Below, one piece after another: positions 18,581 to 26,615 of a DNA stretch of 64,000 bases. This DNA comes from Polaromonas sp. P2-4 (lineage in GTDB: Bacteria > Pseudomonadota > Gammaproteobacteria > Burkholderiales > Burkholderiaceae_C). The position numbers were made by a program, and so were the translations under genes. Location: the NCBI GenBank assembly GCA_024703855.1, contig CP087965.1, positions 5,882,001-5,946,000 on the forward strand. The letters are read 5' to 3'. Each line of letters begins with the position of its first letter. The first letter of the stretch is position 1. The notes beneath the pieces are model-generated. The model searched no databases and was not told where the DNA came from. It saw nothing but the letters and a program-made list of their open reading frames with translations.

Positions 18581-18718
18581 CTACTTCACCAACCCCTGCA
18601 CTTCCTTGAACACCGGGTGCTCCGCCGTCCGCAGCCACTCAAACGCCACCATCTCGGTCGTCACCAGTTCGGCGCCATTCCCCGCCAGCCGGTCAAACGC
18701 GGCATCGCGGTTGCGATC
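18581..18718 (-). pseudogene. 3' fragment of an isochorismatase-family gene
   Basis: The frame ends in the family's EHPVFKEVQGLVK-like tail (stop at 18581) and runs for about 45 codons before homology stops near CGGTTGCGATCGAC. It matches the ends of the complete copies at 19335 and 24432 at high identity. Confidence 0.8.
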
Positions 18719-18741
18719 GACGGAGAGTCTGGGGCGCATGG

Positions 18742-19042
18742 TCAGCCATGGACTGCTTCAGCGTGCAGTTTCAAGCCTAGTGCGGCAACCACTTTCAAAA
18801 TGGTGTCGAAGCTCGGAGCCCTGTCACCAGAAAGCGCTTTGTAAAGGCTCTCGCGTGAAAGACCGGCATCGCGTGCAACCTGCGTCATACCTTTTGCACG
18901 CGATGTCGCCCAATGCTTTGGCGATGAATGTTGCATCGCCATTTGCATCTTCCAGACAGGCCTCCAGATACGCAGCCATTTCCTCTGGGGTGCGCAAATG
19001 TTCGGCAACATCGTAGCGAGTAGTTATCGTTTTTGTCATCAT
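18742..19042 (-). CDS. HigA-like addiction-module antitoxin (one frameshift)
   Basis: Putative addiction-module antidote protein: MTKTITTRYDVAEHLRTPEEM, LEDANGDATFIAKALGDIA, then in the next frame AKGMTQVARDAGLSRESLYKALSGDRAPSF, a helix-turn-helix, ending LGLKLHAEAV. One base is missing near 18900. About 100 residues, normal for the family. GTAGGAG precedes the ATG. It would normally neutralise a RelE-type toxin encoded just upstream, and only the tail of that toxin remains here. Confidence 0.8.
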
Positions 19043-19048
19043 GCGCTC

Positions 19049-19144
19049 CTACAGATTGCTTGAAAGACGCAAGGCAGTTTTGATGTCCGCCGATTGGGTG
19101 GTCTTGTCACCACCCGCCAGCCACTGGGCATAGATTTTGTATCC
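19049..19144 (-). pseudogene. RelE/HigB-type toxin remnant (C-terminal end only)
   Basis: Frame YKIYAQWLAGGDKTTQSADI..AL.LSSNL, the usual C-terminus (LLLAGGDKSTQ..DI..A) of phage-type addiction-module killer proteins. The N-terminal two thirds are missing; the sequence upstream (19145-19255) is unrelated. The antitoxin therefore looks orphaned. Confidence 0.7.
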
Positions 19145-19255
19145 AGCAGGCTACACATTATCAATTACTGCGGCTGCCCCCAGTTGGCCGCTCAATTGAG
19201 AATAGGTGGCGGCAGGCGGAACGGCAAAGCGTTGAACGTGCCGTCCGCTTAAATT

Positions 19256-19303
19256 GCTATTCTTATAGGAGCTATCTGCGCCCATCCTGCAAGGGCCAAA
19301 GCC
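19256..19303 (+). repeat. Two-hairpin intergenic repeat, copy 2
   Basis: GCTATTC...GAGCTAT then GCGCCCATCCTGCAAGGGCC. It lies at the 3' side of isochorismatase copy 1, at the same relative place as copy 3 beside isochorismatase copy 2, so it was part of the duplicated segment. Confidence 0.7.
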
Positions 19304-19334
19304 ACTTTTCGCTTGAAGTCCTGGAGCAAACGCG

Positions 19335-19959
19335 CTACTTCACCAACCCCAACACATCCCTAAACACCGGATGCTCCGCCGTCCGCAGCCACTCAAACGC
19401 GACCATCTCGGTCGTCACCACCTCGGCGCCATTCCCCGCCAGCCGGTCAAACGCGGCATCGCGGTTGCGTTCGCTGCGGGAGCTGCAGGCGTCGGTGACG
19501 ACCCAGACCTCAAACTCTTCTTCGAGCAGGTCCAGCGCGGTCTGCATCAGGCACACATGGGCTTCTGCAGCCCGCAATCACGATGGTGCTGCGGCCGGCT
19601 TCTTCTTCGGGTGCGGGTTTTTGCAGGTGCTTGGGCAGGCTGCGGGCGTTGCCACCTTGCGGGGCTTTGCGTACCGGCGGACGCAGCCAGTCGACCAGGC
19701 CGTCGGCGGCGGCGCTGAAATGCATTTTGGCCAGCGTTTTGCCGCCCGCCGCCTCAATCGCGGCCTGCACCTCGGGCGCGTTGGGGCCTAGCTTGTCGGG
19801 GTTTTGGGTGGTGGCCCACACCGGCACTTGAAGCGCCTGGGCCATGCGGGCCAGGCGTACGGCGTTGGCGATGACGAGTTGGTTTTCAAAAATGACGGGC
19901 ATCAGGCGGACCTGGTAGTCCACCAGTACGAGTTGGGAGTCATCTGCATCGAGCAACAT
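19335..19959 (-). CDS. Isochorismatase-family (cysteine) hydrolase, copy 1 (one frameshift)
   Basis: Nicotinamidase/isochorismatase fold, about 207 residues. It has the catalytic Asp in QLVLVDYQVRLMP, a Lys in GGKTLAKMHFSA and the nucleophile Cys in VIAGCEAHVCLMQTA. The frame slips at that site: the DNA reads TGCAGAAGCC where TGCGAAGCC would be expected, one extra A. Copy 2 at 24432 has the same extra A. ATG at 19959 with AAGGAA upstream. It is likely a cytosolic hydrolase of unknown amide or ester. Confidence 0.8.
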
Positions 19960-19991
19960 GGTTATTCCTTAAGTTTGTTTGGGTGCCGCAT

Positions 19992-20357
19992 TTAAGCAGT
20001 TGCATACAGCAAGGCAATCGCCTCATGCACTTGCGCGGCTGTTTCGTTGTCGATTTTTCCGATGTGTTTTTGCAATCGGTGCTTGCTCACAGTGCGAATT
20101 TGATCAACCGCAATTTCGCCTGGCTGCCCTGCGCATTCGCATTGCACGCGGCTGGCCCATGAGGGGTGCAATTGACTGGTGAGCGGGCAAATCACCACGG
20201 TTTCTATGCGCTTGTTCATGGCGTCGGGGCTGACGACCAGCGCAGGGCGCGTTTTGGCAATTTCACTGCCCTGGGTCGGGTCTAAATTGACCCAGTACAA
20301 ATGGTAGCGCTGAATTTTCGGCGCGGGGCTAGCGGCAGATTTAGCGGCCGGCATCAC
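19992..20357 (-). CDS. mazF: MazF/PemK-type endoribonuclease toxin
   Basis: A 121-residue growth inhibitor of the MazF/PemK family: YHLYWVNLDPTQGSEIAKTRPALVVSPD (beta-barrel with the conserved G-S-E...R-P motif), VVICPLTSQ, and GEIAVDQIRTVSKHRL. It cleaves mRNA when freed from its antitoxin. The gene overlaps mazE by 4 bp (ATGA), so translation is probably coupled. The first 13 residues are an extension rich in Ala and Pro; a second Met follows at once. The pair sits between isochorismatase copy 1 and the truncated TetR gene and is absent from the duplicated segment. Confidence 0.9.
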   Translation of the reverse strand: MMPAAKSAASPAPKIQRYHLYWVNLDPTQGSEIAKTRPALVVSPDAMNKRIETVVICPLTSQLHPSWASRVQCECAGQPGEIAVDQIRTVSKHRLQKHIGKIDNETAAQVHEAIALLYATA

Positions 20358-20635
20358 CAGACCAGTTTGTCCAGGCCGTCAGCAGTACTGGCTTCCAGAT
20401 CGCTCCAGTTCTCTTGCGCAGCCGCCATCTCGGTGAATGTTTGCTCCAGCGTGGCTTTGCCGTGGCTAGAGCCGCGCAGCAAAATGCCTTCGGGGCGCTG
20501 CTCTGCTATGACGGAATGCTCAATGCCGTATTTGTGCAGGAGCGGGCGCGACAAGCGGACGCCGTATGAATTGCCGATGGGGACGAGTTTCAGGTTTAAG
20601 GTTTCAGGACCTGAGCTTGCCTTTTGCGTGGCCAT
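20354..20635 (-). CDS. mazE: MazE/AbrB-type antitoxin
   Basis: A 93-residue antitoxin with a SpoVT/AbrB-like swapped-hairpin domain in the first half: LNLKLVPIGNSYGVRLSRPLLHKYGI, then EGILLRGSS. The C-terminal half (TFTEMAAAQENWSDLEASTADGLDKLVW) is acidic and should wrap the toxin. It is the first gene of the operon and probably autoregulates it together with MazF. Confidence 0.9.
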   Translation of the reverse strand: MATQKASSGPETLNLKLVPIGNSYGVRLSRPLLHKYGIEHSVIAEQRPEGILLRGSSHGKATLEQTFTEMAAAQENWSDLEASTADGLDKLVW

Positions 20636-20707
20636 TGGAAAACTCCGTGAGTACAGTAATTACGCAATTATCGTATCGCCACCGGCTTTTCGCAAGCTGC
20701 GTCTTCG

Positions 20708-21258
20708 TCAGGCACCGCGCTGCAAGCGTTCCAGCAAGCCAATCACATAGGCCTCAAACAGCAGCGTCGCATCTTGCCCGAACATGCGGATGCGGCCGGT
20801 GTGTTGCAGCAGCAGCAAGCCCACACCGTGGGCAAACAGGGACGTATTTTCGCGCAAGGCGTCTTCGGCGTTCAGGCCCATGGCCTGCAATGCCACTTCG
20901 CAGGGGCGCAGCGCGTCGTGCAGGCGGTCGTTGAGCTGGTAGTTCAGCGCGGCGGTCAGGCCGCGCGGCTGCATGCCCTGCACGAGGTAAAAGCCCAGGT
21001 CCAGGTCGCGCGGGTTGGCGGCATAAAAGCCAAACCAGGCGCTGGCCTTGGCCTCCAGCAGATCGGCGGGGCTCGAAGCGTCTGAGCCCGCCGCATCTAC
21101 CGCCACATTCAGGCGCTCCAGCGATTCAGCCAGCAGCGCGCCGTAAATCGCTTCCTTGTTGTCAAAGTAGGAGTAGATCGCGCCGGGGGGTGTAACCCGC
21201 CTGTTTGGCGATCTCATGAATGCTGGCGCCTCCAATGCCCAGCCGCAATCTTGCATGA
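20708..21258 (-). pseudogene. TetR-family regulator, 5'-truncated and frameshifted
   Basis: The sequence reads RLGIGGASIHEIAKQAGY, then TPGAIYSYFDNKEAIYGALLAE after one extra C in a C-run near 21185, followed by a complete C-terminal ligand domain. The first 20 or so residues, including the start codon, are missing: homology ends at about 21258, 25 bp from the stop of the membrane-protein gene. This is a real junction. Part of its C-terminal half is repeated at 25087-25262. Confidence 0.75.
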
Positions 21259-21283
21259 CAGCGTGCAATTTGGTCCGGCTTCC

Positions 21284-22162
21284 TCATTTCTGGACGATCC
21301 GCCCTTCTGCGAAACATGAGTACAGCTTCCCAATCCTGACAGAGCGGATTGCCCCATCGGGCCCGGCACAGAAAATGTCCGGTGGCCTCCGGATCGGGAG
21401 CTGCTCAACAGCCGGTCGCGCGGTCAGGATGAACAAACCCTGCGGGTCCGGCTTGCCCTCCGGCAAGTAGCTCTTGGACATTGATTGATCCAGGCATTTC
21501 AAGGAGTATCTGTACCGGTCCTCGATTACAGCCGTCCCGCCGCGATAGACAACACCGTCGAGGCGGTAGCTCTCGGAGGGATGACTGCTTGTGATCGGGC
21601 CGCTGAGTGGCACGCCCAGCTCGCCTAAATCGCAGGTAAAGCCACGGAGCGGATGAGCGGCACGAAACGCGTGTTGCGCGGCGATGAGAGCCGCAATCTT
21701 TTTCAACGCGAGGGCCTCTGCCCTGATGATGTCGGATGCAGCGACCCATGCGGACACCGCCGCGCCCCCCACCGCTAGCGCCACGAGCACGATGCCGCCG
21801 AGCTGCGGCCAGGGCACTTTCCGCCTCATGAGGTTGCCCAGCAAGACTCCGAGGATGGCTGGCGGGAATCCGAGTGCGAGCGCGATCACGATCTCGAACG
21901 GAAACAGATTGTGTGATGTCGGGTCCCGGATGCCGTCCACAATGATCTGCACGGCGGTTACGACCAGGAGGCCGAGTCCGACTCCGCTGCCGGTTAGCCA
22001 TCTTGCGCCCGGACGCAAGAATGCGAGTCCGGCAGCTGTGACCGTCAATGCCACCCAAGTGATGGCAATAGGCGGAGACCCCGCGTGGTAGAACAGATGC
22101 GGCAGGCTCCACACGAGCGCGCTGAGGGCTACGCCAATCAGCTCAACAACCGTCACCATCAT
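21284..22162 (-). CDS. Polytopic membrane protein, cassette-borne
   Basis: A 292-residue protein with about five hydrophobic helices in the first 165 residues (VVELIGVALSALVW, ITWVALTVTAAGLAFL, GVGLGLLVVTAVQIIV, EIVIALALGFPPAILGVLLG, GIVLVALAVGGAAVSAWVA) and a soluble C-terminal domain of about 120 residues. No family recognised. The ATG lies 20 bp past the recombination-type core of the attC-like site (22183-22262), the spacing typical of an integron gene cassette. Its own attC is not visible, because the sequence runs straight into the truncated TetR. Confidence 0.65.
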   Translation of the reverse strand: MMVTVVELIGVALSALVWSLPHLFYHAGSPPIAITWVALTVTAAGLAFLRPGARWLTGSGVGLGLLVVTAVQIIVDGIRDPTSHNLFPFEIVIALALGFPPAILGVLLGNLMRRKVPWPQLGGIVLVALAVGGAAVSAWVAASDIIRAEALALKKIAALIAAQHAFRAAHPLRGFTCDLGELGVPLSGPITSSHPSESYRLDGVVYRGGTAVIEDRYRYSLKCLDQSMSKSYLPEGKPDPQGLFILTARPAVEQLPIRRPPDIFCAGPDGAIRSVRIGKLYSCFAEGRIVQK

Positions 22163-22182
22163 TTGAGTTCTTCAGCGATTAG

Positions 22183-22262
22183 ACATAACGATTGCGTTCA
22201 CGGGCCGCTTCACGGCGGGCGCAAGCCCGCCGTGAAGCGGCCCGTGCAACGCGGGGTTGGGC
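22183..22262 (-). other. attC-like recombination site
   Basis: On the minus strand: R'' GCCCAAC, spacer CCC, L'' GCGTTGC, a perfect 21-bp stem (22225-22245 with 22200-22220) round the loop TTGC, L' GAACGC, spacer AATC, R' GTTATGT. L'' has one extra G relative to L', the extrahelical base expected of attC sites. It lies 35 bp after the dapB stop and 20 bp before the next start. R' deviates from the GTTRRRY consensus at one position. Confidence 0.7.
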
Positions 22263-22296
22263 GTCATCGTAGCCATTCGCGCCGTTCCACCCTGCC

Positions 22297-23097
22297 TCAG
22301 AGATCGAGCACGGAGTCCAGGCCGCGATGGACGCCAACGAGCGTAGAGACCTTCCGAATGGCGAGCAGAGCCCCGTCCACGTACGGACGTGCGCTGTTCC
22401 CCGAGTCGTGACGGATCGTCAGCTTTTGATCGGGCATCCCGAAGATGATCTCGGCACTGATCACGTAACCCGGCAGACGAATGGAATGAACCTGGGAGCC
22501 GGAAACGGTGGCGCCTCGGGTTTCTCGAGGGCCGACCGTTTTCGCCAGAGGAACCGTGGGCTCGGGGTTGCGCACTTTCGACAAGCGAAACGCCAGCTCG
22601 CGCGCGGTACCGCTCGGTGCATCGACCTTGCCGTCGCTCGCATAGTCGATGATCTCCCATTGAGGGATAAGCCTGGCCGCGGCCCCGGCAAACTTCTGGA
22701 GCAGCGCGACCGTCAAGGCGAAGTTGCCGCAGGCGAGTACCCCACGATTCTGCTTGCGCGCGAGGCCGTCGATGTCTCTGAAATCGCTCTCCGTGAGACC
22801 GGAGGTTCCCACCACGACGTGCGCACCGTGCCCGAGCGCGGCCAGGATGTTGGTCTTGGCGCTATCCGGTTTGGTGTACTCGACAAAGACGTCGCAGGGA
22901 GTGGCAAGCGCCTCTGCGGCCGAGGCGTAAATGTGACCGGTGAGGCGCGGCTCGCCCAGTACCTCGCCCAGGACGCGGCCGGCGTGCTTGCGCGCGACCG
23001 CAGCGACAAGGGCGAGGTCCGCAGTCCTCGCAATCGAGCGTGCAAGCTCGGAACCCGCCCAACCGGTTGCGCCCGCCAGACATACTTTGAGCACCAT
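22297..23097 (-). CDS. dapB: 4-Hydroxy-tetrahydrodipicolinate reductase (DapB) homologue
   Basis: A 266-residue DapB-type reductase, a lysine/diaminopimelate pathway enzyme in the cytosol. It has the N-terminal dinucleotide site VCLAGATGWAGSELA, FVEYTKPDSA, VVGTSGL, and the substrate-binding EIIDYASDGKVDAPSGTA. It departs from the usual E.HH..K.DAPSGTA, as the His pair is replaced by Asp-Tyr-Ala. The attC-like site follows it, and a GTTGGGC core lies about 34 bp before the ATG, so it looks like an accessory cassette copy rather than the housekeeping gene. Full length and in frame. Confidence 0.8.
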   Translation of the reverse strand: MVLKVCLAGATGWAGSELARSIARTADLALVAAVARKHAGRVLGEVLGEPRLTGHIYASAAEALATPCDVFVEYTKPDSAKTNILAALGHGAHVVVGTSGLTESDFRDIDGLARKQNRGVLACGNFALTVALLQKFAGAAARLIPQWEIIDYASDGKVDAPSGTARELAFRLSKVRNPEPTVPLAKTVGPRETRGATVSGSQVHSIRLPGYVISAEIIFGMPDQKLTIRHDSGNSARPYVDGALLAIRKVSTLVGVHRGLDSVLDL

Positions 23098-23128
23098 GGA
23101 GTTTCCTTTCAGTTCACGTTAACGGTTT

Positions 23129-23140
23129 GACGCCCAACGA
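23129..23140 (-). other. Isolated cassette-boundary-like core GTTGGGC
   Basis: On the minus strand CTCGTTGGGCGT precedes dapB. GTTGGGC fits GTTRRRY, but the matching left half of an attC is not seen in 23141-23345. That spacer otherwise holds no supportable gene. Confidence 0.4.
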
Positions 23141-23345
23141 GGCTGTATAAAAACCCGATTTTCGCCAGTCCCAAGCGTTGAGCCAAGGCTTCGGGAATTT
23201 CTGAGCCGGATGTTTTTCAGTCATGCCCGAAGTGTGCCGGATTTTCGGCCTCTACCAGCCATGATCGGCTTGTGAAGCCGTTGTCCGGCGGTTTTCGGGT
23301 GCGCCACCCGGTTATTGCGCATAGCCGTGATGCGCCAAGTGTTTC

Positions 23346-24118
23346 CTATGCGATTTGGAGAGCGTAGGCGGTTCGAGACACAGACGCCCGAAGGATATTG
23401 GTTCGTGTCTTTCGGCCTTTGATCCAAGCCCGAACCGTTTCTTCATCTGCTGACGAAATGCATGAGCCCAACACAACACCAACAAGCGCCTCCGGCGGAA
23501 ACTTGTACTTGTCGGGGCCACCCAGGTACTGAATGACCCGCCATTCCTTTTCGTAGCTCCAATGCTGCGCCTTCGCAAGTAGGGCTGCTTCCATCATCTG
23601 TTCGGTGCTGTCGAGGAATGGATTGATCCTGGGTCGATCTGCAAGGTAGTTCACTCGGTGTGCGGTTGCAAAGAAGGGCGACAGCCCATCAAACTGTAAA
23701 CAGACCCCTCGATGGAAGTCTGCGTAGTGCGACCACATCAGAATGTCAGTTGAAACTTCCGAGATGCATAGCACGCCGATTCGCTCAGTGATGGTATCCG
23801 TGTGAAATTCTTGGACGCGTCGTAGGTAGTCTGGATTTCGTGGGCTGTTTTTTGGTTCGTACAGCAACACGAGTGACTCAGATAGCACCTGCTTTTCCGA
23901 CATTAGTGGGTTGCGCTTCTTAAGAATCCCGCGTAGTACTTGATGATCTCGGCGTCCGTGGCATCAAACTGAAAGCTCGGGAGGCAATCGAACGGATCGT
24001 TGAATGACGATGGCTTGGCGAAGTAGAGCTCGTCTTCGAGGAGTGTCTTTCGCAGAAATTCACCGGACTCTCCGGCGATCTTTCGATAGCGATAGAAGTG
24101 CTTGGGAGACTGTTCCAT
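23346..24118 (-). CDS. DUF2971 family protein (one frameshift)
   Basis: Two frames join into one DUF2971 protein of about 257 residues: MEQSPKHFYRYRKIAGESGEF and LYFAKPSSFNDPFDCLPSF, then after a lost G near 23913 ILKKRNPLMSEKQVL, VLCISEVSTDILMWSHYADFHRGVCLQFD, and WSYEKEWRVIQY. The role of the family is unclear, and members are frequent in mobile regions. GTTAGGT, an integron-type core, sits 7 bp upstream of the ATG, so it may be another cassette. Confidence 0.75.
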
Positions 24119-24355
24119 AGTGCTTAGGAGACCTAACGTGATGTCGACCGTGCGGTCTGCGATGTAGTCAGAGGCACCGCAGCATGGTTTTGGTGGTCAA
24201 TGCGGCCGGAGCCCTTGTGTAGTCTGGGTTTTTTCAGAATCGACATTCGTGCTCCCTGCTAAATGGCCGGTCAAACCCGGTAGGTGGTGGGCGCACTCTA
24301 CCGACGAGGAGTGCGCTGTGACCTTGTCGCGGTGTTGCCGTTCGGCGCTTTGGTT

Positions 24356-24401
24356 GCTATTCTTTTAGTAGCTATCTACGCCCATTCTGCATGGGCCAGG
24401 C
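24356..24401 (+). repeat. Two-hairpin intergenic repeat, copy 3
   Basis: GCTATTCTTTTAGTAGC then CGCCCATTCTGCATGGGC. It accompanies isochorismatase copy 2. The rest of 24132-24355 shows no gene. Confidence 0.75.
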
Positions 24402-24431
24402 ACTTTTTCTTGAGACCCCGGCGCAAACGCG

Positions 24432-25056
24432 CTACTTCACCAACCCCAGCACCTCCCTAAACACCGGATGCTCCGCCGTCCTTAGCCACTCAAACGCCAC
24501 CATCTCGGTCGTCACCAGCTCGGCCCCATTCCCGGCCAGCCGGTCAAACGCGGCATCGCGGTTGCGTTCGCTGCAGGAGCTGCAGGCGTCGGTCACGACC
24601 CAGACTTCAAACTCTTCTTCCAGCAGGTCCAGTGCGGTCTGCATCAGGCAGACATGGGCTTCTGCAACCGGCAATGACGATGGTGCTGCGGCCTGCGTCT
24701 TCCTCGGGTGCGGGTTTTTGCAGGTGCTTGGGCAGGCTGCGGGCATTGCCACCTTGCGGGGCTTTGCGTACCGGCGGGCGCAGCCAGTCGACCAGGCCGT
24801 CGGCGGCGGCGCTGAAATGCATCTTGGCCAGAGTTTTGCCGCCCGCTGCTTCAATCGCGGCCTGCACGTCGGGCGTGTTGGGGCCCAGCTTGTCGGGGTT
24901 TTGGGCGGTGGCCCACACCGGCACTTCCAGCGCCTGGGCCATGCGGGCCAGGCGTACGGCGTTGGCGATGACGAGTTGGTTTTCAAAAATGACGGGCATC
25001 AGGCGAACCTGGTAGTCCACCAGTACGAGTTGGGAGTCATCGGCATCGAGCAACAT
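24432..25056 (-). CDS. Isochorismatase-family hydrolase, copy 2 (one frameshift)
   Basis: Near-identical duplicate of 19335-19959 (a few percent of bases differ) with the same motifs: VLVDYQ, GGKTLAKMHFSA and the Cys site AGC.EAHVCLMQTA. The same extra A breaks the frame at the catalytic Cys (TTGCAGAAGCC). Because the two copies have otherwise diverged, the shared indel either predates the duplication or reflects a context-dependent sequencing error. No mazEF lies behind this copy; TetR sequence follows within 35 bp. Confidence 0.8.
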
Positions 25057-25086
25057 AGTTATTCCTGAAATTTCGAAAATGGGTTC

Positions 25087-25262
25087 ACGCCGGGGGCGCA
25101 TCACGCTGCAGGCGCTCTACCAAAGCAATCACATAGGCCTCAAACAGCAGCGTGGCATCTTGCCCGAACATGCGGATACGGCCGGTGTGTTGCAGCAGCT
25201 ACAAGCCTACGCCGTGGGCAAACAGGGACGTATTTTCGCGCAAGGCGTCTTCTGCGTTCAGC
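25087..25262 (-). pseudogene. C-terminal fragment of the TetR-family regulator
   Basis: Matches the 3' end of the TetR gene at 20708 (segments for LLQHTGRIRMFGQDATLLFEAYVI and the Ala-rich helix before it). Homology stops abruptly at 25262, where unrelated sequence begins. Confidence 0.8.
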
Positions 25263-25361
25263 CGGTGATGATGGATTTGCCTGTTTGGCTGTACGTGGGC
25301 TGGTCGCCGTGAATATACTGGGCGGCGCTAATTCGGCGCTCAGGCGATTCCAGGAAGCACC

Positions 25362-25929
25362 ATGACCCTACTGATTGTTGGACTGCTGATTTTTCTTGGT
25401 TTGCATTCGGTGCGCATTGTTGCAGATGGGTGGCGTACGCAAACCATCGCGCGTGGGTGAACGCCCGTGGAAAGGCCTTTTCGCTCTGGCCTCGGTTGCC
25501 GGCTTTGTGCTGATGGTCTGGGGCTACGGCCTGGCGCGCCAGCAGCCGGTGCTGCTGTGGAGTCCGCCGGCGGTCATGCGCCACGCTGCTGCACTGCTGA
25601 CCTTGATCGCATTTGTGTTGCTGGCGGCGACCTATGTACCCGCAACCGCATCAAGGCCTGGGTGCACCACCCCATGGTGGTCGGCACCAAAGTCTGGGCG
25701 CTTGCCCATTTGCTGTCCAACGGCACGCTGGCTGATGTGCTGCTGTTTGGCAGCTTTTTGGGCTGGGCCGTGCTGAGTTTTTCGGCGGCACGTCGACGCG
25801 ACCGGGGCCGCGGGCACTACTTATGCGCCGGGCGCGGTGGGGCCCACGCTGCTGATCGGTGTGGCGAGCTGGGCGGTGTTTGCCTTTTGGCTGCATGGCC
25901 CGCTGATTGGCGTGCGGCCCTTCGGTTGA
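25362..25929 (+). CDS. NnrU family inner-membrane protein (at least three frameshifts)
   Basis: Restored, this is a protein of about 189 residues: MTLLIVGLLIFLGLHSVRIVADGWR, GERPWKGLFALASVAGFVLMVWGYG, RNRIKAWVHHPMVVGTKVWALAHLLSNG, DVLLFGSFLGWAVLSF and a final WLHGPLIGVRPFG. The HHPM..G...WA.AHLL.NG signature is that of NnrU, a membrane protein linked to nitrite/nitric-oxide metabolism genes in some bacteria. Slips near 25458, 25645 and 25815. The length is exactly normal when they are ignored, so assembly error is likely. No denitrification genes are nearby. Confidence 0.75.
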
Positions 25930-26039
25930 GGTCGTCTTTGGTCTGAACGGTTGGGGGCCGCCTGCTGGCCGGGTCTCACCCCGGTGGGCGACTCACTTTG
26001 CTTTTGCTTCGCCAAAAAGCCCAATCCGGGCACAAGCGC

Positions 26040-26086
26040 GCTACTCTTTTGATAGCTGCTTGCGCCCGTCATACATGGGCTAGAGG
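26040..26086 (+). repeat. Two-hairpin intergenic repeat, copy 4
   Basis: GCTACTCTTTTGATAGC, TGCTTGCGCCC, GTCATACATGGGCTAGAGG. Lies between the convergent NnrU and DUF2721 genes. Confidence 0.75.
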
Positions 26087-26105
26087 AATTTTTTACCTAA
26101 AAAGA

Positions 26106-26561
26106 CTACTGGACGGGCAACTGCGCAAACTTGAGCAGCCTGGTGGCCAGCAGGGTTTCGGCCAAGAAACACACCAGCGCCAGCAGAAAGCAGATCACGC
26201 CAGACAGAAAGCACACGGTGGCGATCTTGAGAATGGGCAACTCGCTGGTCTCGCCCAGAAACAGCAAAATAATCGTGATGCCGATCAGCATCGCGCAGAA
26301 GGTCAGCAAGGCAATGCAGCTGTTGACCAGCCAACCGCGCTTTCTGAGTTGCTGCAGCTCGGCGTACATCTTCATGGCGCGGGACTCTTCCACACCGCCG
26401 GCTTCGAGCCGGTTTTCCAGCAGGCGTGCGCGGTCGATGATACGGGCCAGGCGGCCCGCCACGGCGGCAATCATTCCAGAGACCGCGGTCAGCAGAAACA
26501 CCGGCGCCACGGCCAGCTGTATGCCGTGGGTAACGGTCGAAAGGTCGGGCGCAAAAATCAT
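26106..26561 (-). CDS. DUF2721 family membrane protein
   Basis: A 151-residue protein with an N-terminal helix (GIQLAVAPVFLLTAVSGMIAAVAG), the conserved RLARIIDRARLLENRL amphipathic segment and two further helices (SCIALLTFCAMLIGITIILLFL; FLSGVICFLLALVCFLAETL). That is the usual DUF2721 layout. Function unknown. MIFAPDLSTV at 26561 is preferred over the upstream ATG at 26573. Confidence 0.85.
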   Translation of the reverse strand: MIFAPDLSTVTHGIQLAVAPVFLLTAVSGMIAAVAGRLARIIDRARLLENRLEAGGVEESRAMKMYAELQQLRKRGWLVNSCIALLTFCAMLIGITIILLFLGETSELPILKIATVCFLSGVICFLLALVCFLAETLLATRLLKFAQLPVQ

Positions 26562-26615
26562 TGGGGGCTCCAAATTTCAGGGGTTTGAGATTGTCTAGCA
26601 AGCACCATGCAAGCT

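Noticed and set aside
19500..19580. Programmed frameshift in the isochorismatase genes
   Set aside because: No slippery heptamer or stimulatory structure is evident, and the window is full of spurious indels.
23221..23427. 68-codon minus-strand frame downstream of the DUF2971 gene
   Set aside because: Its first half is an out-of-frame shadow of the DUF2971 gene, and the rest (NRVAHPKTAGQRLHKPIMA) has no recognisable family.
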